Part shown: piece by piece, positions 1 through 9,808 of the stretch
Position numbering within the stretch: the first letter of the stretch is position 1
Layout of the letters: the number at the start of each line of letters is the position of its first letter
Source of the DNA: Paramoeba atlantica
Taxonomy: Eukaryota > Discosea
Direction of reading: 5' to 3'
NCBI GenBank assembly: GCA_977017575.1
Contig: CDRNVI010000070.1
Span: 62,001 to 126,000 of the forward strand
DNA length: 64,000 nt
Notes under the pieces: generated by a model
Seen by the model: only the letters and a program-made list of their open reading frames with translations
The model's database searches: none
What the model was told of the DNA's origin: nothing
Position numbers and translations under genes: made by a program

Positions 1-1
1 T

Positions 2-1174
2 CCCGGGGTCTCCTTCCCGCACGGCCACGTCGGGGGGAACCGGTGGCTGACGGCTGCGGCGTACCGCGTGCTGGAGCGTGCGTGCGGGACGGGGTGGCGC
101 GCGGCCTGGGGGTGCGGGCCGCGGTACTCCCCCGTGGTGGTGCCGGTGCCGTATGCGGTGGGGGAGGGGGAGGGGGAGGGTACGGGGGGAGGGGGAGGAA
201 AAACGGGGCAGGGGGTGGGAAACAAGATCAAGACAGGGGAAGGAGGGGGGTTAGAGGGGAGGGAGGAGAAAAAAGGAAAAAAGGGAAAGGGGAAGGGAAA
301 GAAGGGGAAAGGTGCGGTGGAGGGACGGGAGAGCGATCCCGCGAGTTGTGTGGGGGAGGATGTTTCGAGGTTTGCGCGTGGGGCGTATATGTATGACCCG
401 TGGGCGAATGAGATTGGGTATGTGCCGTGGGTGAATCCGATGACAATGTATCACTACCCTCGACGATATGCGCCCTATCTTGAGGATAGGGAAGACACGC
501 AGGACATTTTGAAATTCGCGTTGAAGTACGACAACGGCCGGTTCTGTTATGCGGATCAAAGGACAAAGAAAAGCAGTACCTCTGTGAAAAAGATAACGAA
601 GGAAACAGCGACACGAATCACAAGGAAAACAGATGAGAAGCAGAAACCCACTCCTCGCTCGCTGAAGAAGAAAGAAAAGACGAATCTGACGCTCCAGCAA
701 AAGAAAGCTCATGCGATGACGCTCAAAGATGAAAGTTTCGCATCAGAAAACACGTCTCCCGACCCTGCTTACACAAAGTCAAAGGATGTCTCAGTCGGAG
801 ACTCGAGTACAGCCATGATGAATTCGAAAGAGGGGTCTTTAAGTGAACAAGACGCATTGGTTTGCTCTCGCAAGAAAGCTCTTACGCCCGTGATGCGTTC
901 AAAAGCTTACGTCGTGTGGTTACATGTCATGAATCATCCTAAGCCTCCTTTTCAGCATTCTTATCTTCGAGATGTCAACGATGAAACGGAAGAGCAAGAA
1001 CTCTTCAAACTCGTTCATGAGATACCACAGAGGCCCGATCCAGAAAATACTTTGGTTGAAAAACCAACCTACAACTTGAATCTTCGACAGTGGAAGAAAT
1101 CATTACGCAAGCTTCAGCCGTTCATTGCCAGTAAGCCGCAAAAGGCTTCTGACGATTTGGAGATTAAAACATAA
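2..1174 (+). CDS. unknown lysine-rich protein, 5' end cut by window
   Basis: The frame is open from base 2, so the true start lies upstream of the window. About 390 residues are visible. Residues roughly 1-50 are GC-rich and look ordinary. They are followed by a low-complexity Gly/Glu/Lys run coded by a G-rich purine tract (about 160-320). A Tyr/Pro-rich stretch (MYDPWANEIGYVPWVNP, about 390-440) comes next, then a long Lys/Thr/Ser-rich linker. The C-terminal 90 residues (PVMRSKAYVVWLHVMNHP onward) look folded. I recognise no family. Base composition falls sharply after about 350. Large antiparallel open frames over the G-rich part are composition shadows. The gene is followed 386 bases later by PPDK on the same strand. 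Confidence 0.6.
   Translation, partial: PGVSFPHGHVGGNRWLTAAAYRVLERACGTGWRAAWGCGPRYSPVVVPVPYAVGEGEGEGTGGGGGKTGQGVGNKIKTGEGGGLEGREEKKGKKGKGKGKKGKGAVEGRESDPASCVGEDVSRFARGAYMYDPWANEIGYVPWVNPMTMYHYPRRYAPYLEDREDTQDILKFALKYDNGRFCYADQRTKKSSTSVKKITKETATRITRKTDEKQKPTPRSLKKKEKTNLTLQQKKAHAMTLKDESFASENTSPDPAYTKSKDVSVGDSSTAMMNSKEGSLSEQDALVCSRKKALTPVMRSKAYVVWLHVMNHPKPPFQHSYLRDVNDETEEQELFKLVHEIPQRPDPENTLVEKPTYNLNLRQWKKSLRKLQPFIASKPQKASDDLEIKT
160..325 (+). repeat. G-rich purine tract with G-quadruplex potential
   Basis: Repeated GGGGGAG units and many runs of three or more G lie on the coding strand inside the first gene. In protein they read as Gly-Glu and Gly-Lys low complexity. A similar G-rich and GAA-rich tract lies in the Prp16-like gene at about 48195-48290. 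Confidence 0.7.
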
Positions 1175-1560
1175 AAACTGTGAGTGAGAGGTAAACGTTC
1201 TGTTAGTGCATATTCAATTTTAAGATTGGACTTCTGTGAAGAGAGGAAAAAACAACATTTTTATTCGTGGAAAAATAACTTATTAATGAGAGACTTTCAC
1301 AAAGAGAAACTTATCTGAATGTTGTAAAGTGCTGTGCATTCATTGTTTTAATCGCATAATTTCTGTTCAATATTAGTTAAGTAGGAATCACTACCATCTT
1401 GACAAGCTAAAAACACACCATTGCTGTACATTCTATAGAGTATTACTTTTTCCCTAGTATTAGTGGATTGTTTACTACTCTAATAGATACCGTACATAAG
1501 AATCTTAAAGAGCTATAAATTGCACTTTCTGACACATTGCAGGTTTAAGATTTAAGATCC
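1175..1560. other. intergenic spacer before PPDK
   Basis: AT-rich spacer. The only feature supported is the pyrimidine tract and AG just before the PPDK start. Confidence 0.6.
1519..1542 (+). promoter_or_regulatory. candidate trans-splice acceptor for PPDK
   Basis: A pyrimidine-rich run (GCACTTTCT) is followed by ACATTGCAG, with AG at 1541-1542, 18 bases before the ATG. This fits a spliced-leader acceptor, but no leader sequence is visible here to prove it. Confidence 0.45.
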
Positions 1561-4335
1561 ATGTCCGACTTTTCCAGCAAAAAGCACGTGTACTATTTCG
1601 GTAATGGCAAAGCCGAGGGTGACAAAAGCATGAAACACCTCCTCGGGGGTAAAGGGGCGAACTTACAAGAGATGGTTAACATGGGCATTCCGGTTCCCTC
1701 CGGCTTTACAATCACCACCGAAACTTGCAAAGTTCATGAACAAACTCAAGGAAAACTCACCGATGCTATCCGAAAAGAAATCGTCGATGCGGTACGTCGA
1801 ATGGAGAATGAACTAGGGCGCAAATTTGGAGGAGCAGAACTTCCCCTTCTGGTATCTGTGCGCTCGGGTGCTGCTGCAAGTATGCCCGGCATGATGGATA
1901 CTGTACTCAATCTTGGGCTAAATGACGCGAATGTGATTGGCTTTGCGAAAGCGACAAAAAACGAGCATTTCGTGTATGACAGCTTTCGTCGATTTATCGT
2001 CATGTACGCCGACGTGGTGAAGGGTATTAAACGGGCCGCCTTTGAGGATGCATTGCATAAGGCAAAGGAGAAGCACGGTGCGCGTCAGGACTGTGACTTG
2101 AGTGCGGAGGCACTGAAGTCGCTGGTTCAGACGTTTAAAGGAATTTACGAGCGAGAAGCCGGGGAGAGCTTCCCCCAGGACCCGATGGAACAATTATTCG
2201 CATCGATCGGTGCTGTGTTCCGAAGCTGGAACAACGAGCGAGCTGTTGTCTATCGTCGCATGTTTAACGTCTCCAGTCTCATTGGCACCGGAGTGAACAT
2301 CCAAGCCATGGTGTTTGGTAACATGTCGACAGATTCCGCCACGGGGGTGTGTTTCAGTCGAAACCCCGCGAACGGGGATCCCGGGTTCTATGGGGAATAT
2401 TTAATCAACGCCCAGGGGGAGGATGTTGTCGCTGGGATTCGTACCCCGCAACAGATGCGTCGGGAGGTATCGCAACGTTGGGCAAGTGAGCGCAGTATCC
2501 CGGAGTCACGTCGGGAGCGTGATTTTCCCTCCATGGAAGAGAGTATGCCGGAAAACTACCAGAGATTGGTGGATGTAAAGAATAAGCTAGAGCAACACTT
2601 TCGTGACATGCAGGACATGGAATTCACCATCGAGCGCGGAAAGCTGTACATCTTACAGACCCGCAACGGGAAGCGTACGATGTTGGCAGCGACTCGAATT
2701 GCCGTGCAGATGGTTCGAGAAGGGCTGATATCTGAGAAAGAGGCCCTGATGCGGATAGAACCCGGCCAGGTGGATCATCTCCTACATCCGAATCTCGACA
2801 CTACTGCGAAGCTTCCACCCAAGTTAACAAAAGGTCTTCCTGCGTCACCTGGTGCGCGTGTCGGTCAAATCGTATTTAGTCCGAAGGACGCAGTGCTCTG
2901 GGCTTCCCAAAACAAAAAAGTGATTTTAGTTCGTGAAGAGACCAGTCCGGAAGACCTTGCGGGTATGAGTGCAGCAGAAGGTATTTTAACCTCTCGTGGA
3001 GGAGTCACATCTCACGCCGCCGTCGTAGCCCGAGGAATGGGCAAAACATGCGTAAGTGGATGCGGCGAAATGCACATTGAAGAGGCGAAGCGGCTCATGA
3101 CCATTAAAGGCAAAACTTTGAAGCAAGGAGACTGGATTACAATCGATGGAAACCGTGGAGATGTGTACGAAGGTAAAGCTAAATTAATGAAAGCGGGTGT
3201 TCACGGAGACTTTCAAGTAATCCTAGGGTACGCGAAAAAGTACAAATCATTGGGTGTGCGCGCGAATGCTGATACTCCGACTGACGCAGCCACGAGCTTC
3301 AACTTCGGGGCCGAAGGAGTTGGTCTATGTCGCACGGAGCACATGTTCTTTGAAGCTGACCGAATCGATGCTGTTCGTGAGATGATCTTGGCGAAAAGCA
3401 TTGAACAGCGTCAGGTCGCTTTAGAAAAAATTCTTCCTTTTCAGCAGCGCGATTTCGAAGGTATTTTCAAAGCAATGAAAGGTCAGCCTTGTACTATCCG
3501 TCTTCTCGATCCCCCCTTGCACGAATTTTTACCACATGACCCCCAGGCACAGCAAAAATTAGCTCGCAAGCTAGGAATTTCTGCGTCCGCTATCCAAAAG
3601 CGTGTTCGAGAATTACATGAGTTTAATCCGATGTTGGGACATCGTGGCGTCCGATTAGGCATTACTTTCCCTGAGATTTACAACACACAAGTTCGAGCAA
3701 TTATGCAAGCTGCGGTACAAGTTCGAGAGCAATGCGGCCTGGAAGTACATCCGGAAATTATGATTCCACTGGTTGGTAAAAAGGAAGAACTGACATTTTC
3801 TCGCGAACAGTGCGAGAAGACGTGCCAAGAAGTGCTAAGATCAGTCTCGGAATCCTCTCGCAACGCGATTGGATACACTGTGGGAACTATGATTGAAGTT
3901 CCTCGTGCGGCAATAACAGCAGATGAAATAGCTGCTGAGGCTGATTTTTTTAGCTTTGGTACAAACGATCTGACTCAAATGGGCTGCGGGTTCAGTCGTG
4001 ATGACTCTGGTGCTTTTCTCAAGCGGTATGCACAACTTGGAATATACAAGAGAGATCCGTTCATGAGCATTGACCAGAGTGGCATTGGGTCTCTTCTTCT
4101 ACATGCGGTCAACAAAGGTCGAAGCGTTAAGCCAAAGATGAAAATGGGTGTCTGCGGCGAACATGGCGGTGATCCCGAGAGCATTGACTTTTTCCATCGT
4201 GCTGGCCTTTCGTATGTTTCCTGCTCTCCGTTTCGCGTTCCAGCGGCCATTATCTCTGCTGCTCGGGCCGCAATCGTCCATGGCCCAATCTCGGCGAATA
4301 GCAACGCAGTAGAACGACACGGTTCAAAACTTTAG
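1561..4335 (+). CDS. PPDK: pyruvate phosphate dikinase, peroxisomal/glycosomal
   Basis: Interconverts pyruvate, ATP and phosphate with phosphoenolpyruvate, AMP and pyrophosphate. It is 924 residues, full length for the family. The N-terminal ATP-grasp domain starts with GGKGANLQEM. The central swivelling domain has the phosphohistidine in GGVTSHAAVVARG (His about 485). The C-terminal PEP-binding barrel has FGTNDLTQMGCGFSRDD and GVCGEHGGDP with the catalytic Cys at about 865. No N-terminal transit peptide is seen: the protein enters the family fold within about 10 residues. It ends in Ser-Lys-Leu, a canonical PTS1 signal, so import into peroxisomes or glycosomes is inferred, as for kinetoplastid PPDKs. 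The start is supported by the nearby acceptor-like AG. Confidence 0.97.
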   Translation: MSDFSSKKHVYYFGNGKAEGDKSMKHLLGGKGANLQEMVNMGIPVPSGFTITTETCKVHEQTQGKLTDAIRKEIVDAVRRMENELGRKFGGAELPLLVSVRSGAAASMPGMMDTVLNLGLNDANVIGFAKATKNEHFVYDSFRRFIVMYADVVKGIKRAAFEDALHKAKEKHGARQDCDLSAEALKSLVQTFKGIYEREAGESFPQDPMEQLFASIGAVFRSWNNERAVVYRRMFNVSSLIGTGVNIQAMVFGNMSTDSATGVCFSRNPANGDPGFYGEYLINAQGEDVVAGIRTPQQMRREVSQRWASERSIPESRRERDFPSMEESMPENYQRLVDVKNKLEQHFRDMQDMEFTIERGKLYILQTRNGKRTMLAATRIAVQMVREGLISEKEALMRIEPGQVDHLLHPNLDTTAKLPPKLTKGLPASPGARVGQIVFSPKDAVLWASQNKKVILVREETSPEDLAGMSAAEGILTSRGGVTSHAAVVARGMGKTCVSGCGEMHIEEAKRLMTIKGKTLKQGDWITIDGNRGDVYEGKAKLMKAGVHGDFQVILGYAKKYKSLGVRANADTPTDAATSFNFGAEGVGLCRTEHMFFEADRIDAVREMILAKSIEQRQVALEKILPFQQRDFEGIFKAMKGQPCTIRLLDPPLHEFLPHDPQAQQKLARKLGISASAIQKRVRELHEFNPMLGHRGVRLGITFPEIYNTQVRAIMQAAVQVREQCGLEVHPEIMIPLVGKKEELTFSREQCEKTCQEVLRSVSESSRNAIGYTVGTMIEVPRAAITADEIAAEADFFSFGTNDLTQMGCGFSRDDSGAFLKRYAQLGIYKRDPFMSIDQSGIGSLLLHAVNKGRSVKPKMKMGVCGEHGGDPESIDFFHRAGLSYVSCSPFRVPAAIISAARAAIVHGPISANSNAVERHGSKL

Positions 4336-5108
4336 ATAGCTCTACTTTATGAGTCTTCGACATTGCCTGGTAAGAAAGGTTTCGTTTGGGCTAATTGCTC
4401 TCTTCATTCTACATATTATTTACTCTAACCTATGATTATAGGCTGCATAGATTTACCGATACACGTGTATTGTTATTAAAATCTACACATTGTCATTACC
4501 TTTACATAACTGTTTACCCTGAGAATATAGTCTATTTTTGTAACCTTTGGGCTGCAGAATTAGTATGCTTGTACATGGAACAATTTTTTAGAGCAATTTA
4601 CTTCAAAAAAATACCTTTTACTATTCAGTTCTCGTAATAGCTGTCAATTTTAAGCTTGGAAAAAACTTTCACGTGAGAACGATTAGGTCGATCGAGAGAT
4701 GTTACTTCGAACATTAAAATACTAAAAATTAGAGCAGATTTTGAGAACTAAAGTAAACAATATACTAAAATAAATTTTGCAACAGCATAACCAGCAAATT
4801 CTAATATCGACGCGACTTTTACTCTACACTATGCAGAAGTTAGGCGGGTTTTTAACCATGTTCTTCGTTAAATGCAACCGAATCACCGATTCAGATTTTT
4901 GGAATTGTATCGGGATTCATAAATACTGAATAAATTACTACTAAGTTCGTAAACCAACTCATACTGATTAGAAATATTTACTTAGAATATGACTGAACAA
5001 ATTAGAATGTGATTGTATGTAGCCGTGACTTACGCAACTATAGTTGAAAAATGTCAAATGTTTAGTGCATTGCGGAACGTCCCTAGTTAGCAGAGCGTCT
5101 GTTTTCAA
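4336..5108. other. intergenic spacer, 773 bases
   Basis: AT-rich. Short open frames here have no recognisable coding character. No RNA gene or repeat seen. Confidence 0.6.
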
Positions 5109-8100
5109 ATGGAATGCGCAGAAGATGCTAAAGCGCGTACGGGGTACGGTACACGAACACTTACTATTTCAAGTGCGAGGGCGATTTCGCATGTTGATAA
5201 TCACATTATTGAATCACTTGAAAACTCCTGTACTACGGTTGGGGATCCTCTTAGAAATGCATTTCAGGCCCACGTTCACAGAGGTGATGGAAACACACCA
5301 ATTACACACGATTCAGAGAACATTGCATCGTGTGATAGTACTTTGACGCTCCTTCCAAGAACCTTAAAAAGTCATAATTCCTGGGATTCTTATAATTCTT
5401 ACGAAGCACAAGACCCGTTTGCCTATCTGCCCGAAAATATAAAACAGAGGATTAGAGATCGTGGTATTGCAAATCTCTATGATTGGCAGAAGGAAGTACT
5501 TACGCTTGAGGCAACAAGGCTAGAGAAAAATCTAGTTTACAGTTTACCTACAAGCGGTGGTAAAACGTTAGTAAGTGAAATACTTATTCTACGTCGCTTA
5601 CTTCGCCCGCGACATTCCGAGATTGCTAAATCACACACCCAAGAACTGTGCTATGAAGGTGCTTCGCAGAAAATGAACACCTCTGTGGCAGAGGTGAATT
5701 CCCTAGCAATGTATGTGCTACCTTATGTATCTCTGGTTGAAGAACGAGTAGAATCTTTCAGAAGCTTAGTGGATAATGAAAAAGGTGTTAATAGTGATCC
5801 GCTACTTACGAAGGAAGCCATAGTAGCGAACGGGACATCAATCTCGGTCGAGGCCTACGCGGGAGCTGCTGGACGCTATCCACCTCCAACCGCTCCTTCA
5901 GTTTTTGTTTGCACCATAGAAAAAGCAAGCGGAATGCTCAATACATTGTATGAGCTTGATCGTATTGATGAGTTGGGCATTGTAGTAATTGATGAGCTTC
6001 ACATGGTAAGTGAATGTAACGGAAGGGGTGCAGTGCTTGAAAGCTTTGTAGCTAGATTATTGGCAGGAGCTCCCCATGTGCAGATTGTTGGAATGTCAGC
6101 GACGGTTCCCAATCTCGAACATTTATCATCATGGATCTCTGCACACAAGTACAAGAATTTGTTTAGACCAGTAAAGTTAATGTCGTACACTGTTTCAGGA
6201 GGAATTGTGAAAAACGCGGGGTATTGTAGGGCTGATATTCAGATGCAGAAGCAGGAGAGCTTGGGCAGTGAAGAAAAAATGTTCGAAGACACCAACGAGA
6301 CAAAATCTTTGGAGGATACAACGTTTCAGAATAACGATGCTTTACCAGTACGAACTCTTACGCTATCAAATGCTTTAACTGAGAGGGAGCAAGTTCTTGC
6401 TTTGGTCGAGGAACTGTTCCTTGAAAGTGCGATCATAGTATTTTGCGCTACAAAGTTATCGTGTGAAAGCATGGCGACGTATTTAGCAAAGAAATTGTGG
6501 AACCGCCGTAAAAAAGAGGCAAGCAACATTTATGAAGAGCTTGACTTATCACTTCCCCAAGAATCCAAAGAAAACTACAGTGCCTTTGCCGACAAACTTG
6601 TTCGCTTACTCCCTTTTAGAGTTGGATACCATCACGGAGGTCTGACGGCGGACGAGCGTACATTTATAGAGAGCGCTTTCCGTTCAAAACGGATCTACGT
6701 ATTGTGTGCAACATCTACACTTGCCGCAGGCGTCAATCTGCCCGTTAGAAGGGTTGTATTCCACAGCCCGTATATCGGAAAGAATTTTTTGCGGAAGTCA
6801 CAATACCTTCAAATGTGTGGGAGAGCAGGCAGAGCAGGTCTGGATCCATACGGTGAGTCTTACCTCGTTCACAGCGCCAAGGACGCTCATCGAGTGCATA
6901 GCCTTGTTGCTGAAATTTCGGAGCCAGTCACCAGTGCTATTAGAAGTTGTCCTGGAATATCATCATGCTCAGATACAGGAAAGTTACAGAATACATTATG
7001 CCAATGGGATGCCGTACATGAGAATTATGATATTCAACTCGAATACGTACTTAGCCGCTATTTGTTAGAAATAGTGGGTTGCGGAATCGCTAAAAGCAGT
7101 CATGGAATGCTTGAATCCGTTAAACAATTATTGTGTTGGAAGGAAGATGAATTACTAATTTCTCGCAAAACGTTAGATGCGCTACGCTTATTAGAAGAAA
7201 ACAAGTTATTTCATAAGGTCGCGATAGGAGGACGAACGACAACAGAATACGCTAGCACACTTTCTCACAAGTATTCTACGGAGCGTGGCGCACCAGGGAC
7301 TCCAGATTACTTCACTAAACGTTCCGAATGTCGGAATTCGATTTATTGCAAATCAGCAGAATTCTACGAACTCTCACCTCTTGGCTTAAGTGTATTTCGA
7401 TCAAATTTGCCAATTCCTGATGCTTTACTCATACACTCGGAGATTGTAGATGTGCAGCGGAAAGGACTTATCATGGAAGATGATCTTCACATTGTGTATA
7501 TGTTAACCCCTATTCGCGATATGCTGGAGCCTCACTGGTCGACGTATCAAAGACGATTAAGCCATTTATCGGCTTTGCAAATGAACATTGCGGAATCTAT
7601 TGGTGTTTCAGAGCATTTCATTCAACTCCGGGCTTCAGGCATATGCTTGAACGTTGTTGAAGATAATTCGCTTCAGAACCCTACAGAAGGAAATAGGAAA
7701 AGTCCACACACATCCCGACGTGCTCATTTCGCAACCAGGCGCTTTTGGAGTGCTCTCATACTTTTCGATTTATTGCGCGAGGTTCCGGTAGATACTGTGG
7801 CGGAACGCTACAATATTCTACCAGGCCAAATACAAAACCTGATGAAGTCAGCATCTTTTTTCAGCACTTGCATGACCGCTTTTGCTCAAGCGATGGGATG
7901 GTATGCCTTGGAGTCTGTTCTGTCCGGATATGTGAAGCGGCTTGGATACGGTGTACGTCCGGATGTTTTACCACTTATGGCTATCAAAGGAGTACAAGCG
8001 ACTCGCGCACGGCTACTTTGGCAGGCAGGATACCGCACCATAAAACAACTTGCACAGTCAGATCCAGAAAAACTTCTTCAACGATTAAAGGAAACAAGCG

Positions 8101-8249
8101 CAAATCTTTTCAAAGGAAAAGATGGCTCAGCAAATGCAGTTAAATATCTTACAAAACGCAGTGCGTTAAAACTCATTCACTCTGCTCATGCATGCCTGAA
8201 AGAAACTACCTCTTCTAAATACGACGAAATTCGTGAGCTGAACTGTTAA
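5109..8249 (+). CDS. HELQ: HELQ-type superfamily 2 DNA helicase
   Basis: A 3'-5' DNA helicase of the HELQ/POLQ group, which acts at stalled forks and in double-strand break repair. It is 1046 residues. Motifs in order: a Q-like motif (NLYDWQKE, about 123), Walker A SLPTSGGKT (about 145), VVIDELHM, MSATVPN, YHHGGLTADER, CATSTLAAGVNLP and QMCGRAGRAG. The DELH box and PTSGGKT are typical of HELQ and POLQ. The C-terminus has the winged-helix/ratchet region and a helix-hairpin-helix-like end (YGVRPDVLPLMAIKGV, then AGYRTIKQLAQSDPE), as in human HELQ. No family A polymerase domain follows, which argues for HELQ over POLQ. The first 100 residues are not conserved, so the exact start is uncertain. 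Confidence 0.88.
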   Translation: MECAEDAKARTGYGTRTLTISSARAISHVDNHIIESLENSCTTVGDPLRNAFQAHVHRGDGNTPITHDSENIASCDSTLTLLPRTLKSHNSWDSYNSYEAQDPFAYLPENIKQRIRDRGIANLYDWQKEVLTLEATRLEKNLVYSLPTSGGKTLVSEILILRRLLRPRHSEIAKSHTQELCYEGASQKMNTSVAEVNSLAMYVLPYVSLVEERVESFRSLVDNEKGVNSDPLLTKEAIVANGTSISVEAYAGAAGRYPPPTAPSVFVCTIEKASGMLNTLYELDRIDELGIVVIDELHMVSECNGRGAVLESFVARLLAGAPHVQIVGMSATVPNLEHLSSWISAHKYKNLFRPVKLMSYTVSGGIVKNAGYCRADIQMQKQESLGSEEKMFEDTNETKSLEDTTFQNNDALPVRTLTLSNALTEREQVLALVEELFLESAIIVFCATKLSCESMATYLAKKLWNRRKKEASNIYEELDLSLPQESKENYSAFADKLVRLLPFRVGYHHGGLTADERTFIESAFRSKRIYVLCATSTLAAGVNLPVRRVVFHSPYIGKNFLRKSQYLQMCGRAGRAGLDPYGESYLVHSAKDAHRVHSLVAEISEPVTSAIRSCPGISSCSDTGKLQNTLCQWDAVHENYDIQLEYVLSRYLLEIVGCGIAKSSHGMLESVKQLLCWKEDELLISRKTLDALRLLEENKLFHKVAIGGRTTTEYASTLSHKYSTERGAPGTPDYFTKRSECRNSIYCKSAEFYELSPLGLSVFRSNLPIPDALLIHSEIVDVQRKGLIMEDDLHIVYMLTPIRDMLEPHWSTYQRRLSHLSALQMNIAESIGVSEHFIQLRASGICLNVVEDNSLQNPTEGNRKSPHTSRRAHFATRRFWSALILFDLLREVPVDTVAERYNILPGQIQNLMKSASFFSTCMTAFAQAMGWYALESVLSGYVKRLGYGVRPDVLPLMAIKGVQATRARLLWQAGYRTIKQLAQSDPEKLLQRLKETSANLFKGKDGSANAVKYLTKRSALKLIHSAHACLKETTSSKYDEIRELNC

Positions 8250-8490
8250 AAAATAATACAGATCATATCATTAAGACGTGAAGTGTGAATAGTAGCTCAT
8301 ACTAGAAATATAAGAATAGCCACGTCTGTTTTTCGGAAACACTATTCTTCAGATGAAAAATACTTGCCATTCGTATTAGAAATGCTGTATCGTTTACTTG
8401 AAATGACCCGTAAACAACGTACAATGGCATACTTCAAAGGCCTTTAATATTCAATATTATTGAACAATTTCACACTGTACCAAGGATAAC

Positions 8491-8515
8491 TTGCTTTCTC
8501 AATATCATTTCTTAG
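8491..8515 (+). promoter_or_regulatory. candidate trans-splice acceptor
   Basis: Pyrimidine-rich TTGCTTTCTC and ATTTCTTAG end with AG at 8514-8515, 15 bases before the next ATG. Confidence 0.5.
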
Positions 8516-8529
8516 CTTGTGAAAAAATA

Positions 8530-9435
8530 ATGAAACGTTTGATCACAAATCAACTTTCCGCCTTTAGAGTTGACAACTTTGGAAGCATTTTGCACCTCAA
8601 AGACGCTGTGATCTTGAGCTCAATTCGACATGGGAACATAAATAGTCGTTTGCGAAATGCAGAACAACAAAATCAAATTTTCCCGACGACCTACGATTTC
8701 GATTCCGAAAAGGCTGCTGCGACTCAATCATACACCTCCCTAGACTGCGTCATGGAGACCTCAATCGCACCACTGGGTTGGGGTTCTTGGCAGAGCTTAA
8801 AAGCCAGGGCTTCTTTGTGGATGTCTTTACGACGTCTTCGTGACCGTCGGCCGGATTTGACCAAAACGGTCATATTAGATCGTTATCTTCAATACAAACG
8901 TCTCAGCCACTCTCGAAACGATGCGGAATTAATGAATTTGGGACAGTTTACCACACCCGGGGAGGCCATGCGTCTGAGAGAGACGCGAAGCGCCGAACTG
9001 CGGAAAGTAAAAATGGGGTCAAAATGGCGTCACATGGCAATGACAGATAAAGTACCTGGAAACTACTTGTCGTCGAAAAGCAAAGATCCGCAAAATGGTG
9101 CCTCAAGCCACATATCCTCTGATGTATACTCACTTGAAGTTATTGAATTCACACCGATTGCTTCGTTTTATGGTTGTTTACCTCAGGAAGATTGGCTACA
9201 AATTACGTACTGCGTAAAGGGGTTGGAATACTTGGACGGAAAGCAGAAGCCAGAAAAAGTGCTGGAGTATTCTGTGATGGAATTTCGTTTGACCGATGGG
9301 ATTGTGCGCGCCAATGCATTTCCTCCCATTGTAGTAGCCGTCATGGATAGCACGGGTTGTCGCCACGGGCGGGATGGTATGGATGCAGTGCAGTTGCGGA
9401 AACAAATGAAACAAAAGCTTTTCTGGTCTGCTTAA
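8530..9435 (+). CDS. unknown protein, possibly mitochondrial
   Basis: 301 residues from the first ATG after a strong acceptor-like AG. The N-terminus (MKRLITNQLSAFRV) is basic and lacks acids, compatible with a mitochondrial presequence, but this is weak. The middle is Arg-rich (LRRLRDRRPD). The C-terminal 110 residues contain an alternating strand-like region (SLEVIEFTPIASFYGCLPQ, then DWLQITYCVKGLEYLDG). That resembles the Tim44/mL45-like fold in layout only; I cannot assign a family. Mitochondrial ribosomal protein is one possibility. Confidence 0.75.
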   Translation: MKRLITNQLSAFRVDNFGSILHLKDAVILSSIRHGNINSRLRNAEQQNQIFPTTYDFDSEKAAATQSYTSLDCVMETSIAPLGWGSWQSLKARASLWMSLRRLRDRRPDLTKTVILDRYLQYKRLSHSRNDAELMNLGQFTTPGEAMRLRETRSAELRKVKMGSKWRHMAMTDKVPGNYLSSKSKDPQNGASSHISSDVYSLEVIEFTPIASFYGCLPQEDWLQITYCVKGLEYLDGKQKPEKVLEYSVMEFRLTDGIVRANAFPPIVVAVMDSTGCRHGRDGMDAVQLRKQMKQKLFWSA

Positions 9436-9808
9436 AGTTTTGCAGCGGGCTATAAGGTACAGTAACAGATATTTTGGACAACAACGCGGACTGTATCAAG
9501 CCTTTCTAAGCCGGCCGTTTTCATCCATAAGTCTACTGTTATAGACTATAATAAGCTCGCCTTTTTAAAGTCATGCACTTGCAATATAGGCCAATAGTGT
9601 GCGTGTAATATTGCACAAATTCGGAACCCCATTGAATCGGGGGGATAGTAAATATATTACATGCATACATGTATAACGCGCATTAAATTCATGTTTATGT
9701 ATGCATGTCTAAAATGGATGTACTTTCCACGAACATACAGTTACATGTACATCCGATTTCTACTCATAATCCAACACAACCCTATGCCTTCGTTTTAAGA
9801 TCCGTGCA
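9436..9808. other. intergenic spacer with long-loop inverted repeat
   Basis: AT-rich. ACATGCATACAT at 9659-9670 and its perfect complement at 9697-9708 could pair across a 26-base loop. Nothing else supported. Confidence 0.5.

Noticed and set aside
228-712. Long open frames on the - strand over the first gene
   Set aside because: They mirror a biased purine tract and Lys-rich coding on the + strand and contain only Pro/Ser/Phe low complexity.
5109-8249. POLQ (helicase-polymerase) identity
   Set aside because: The C-terminus matches HELQ and no polymerase domain follows.
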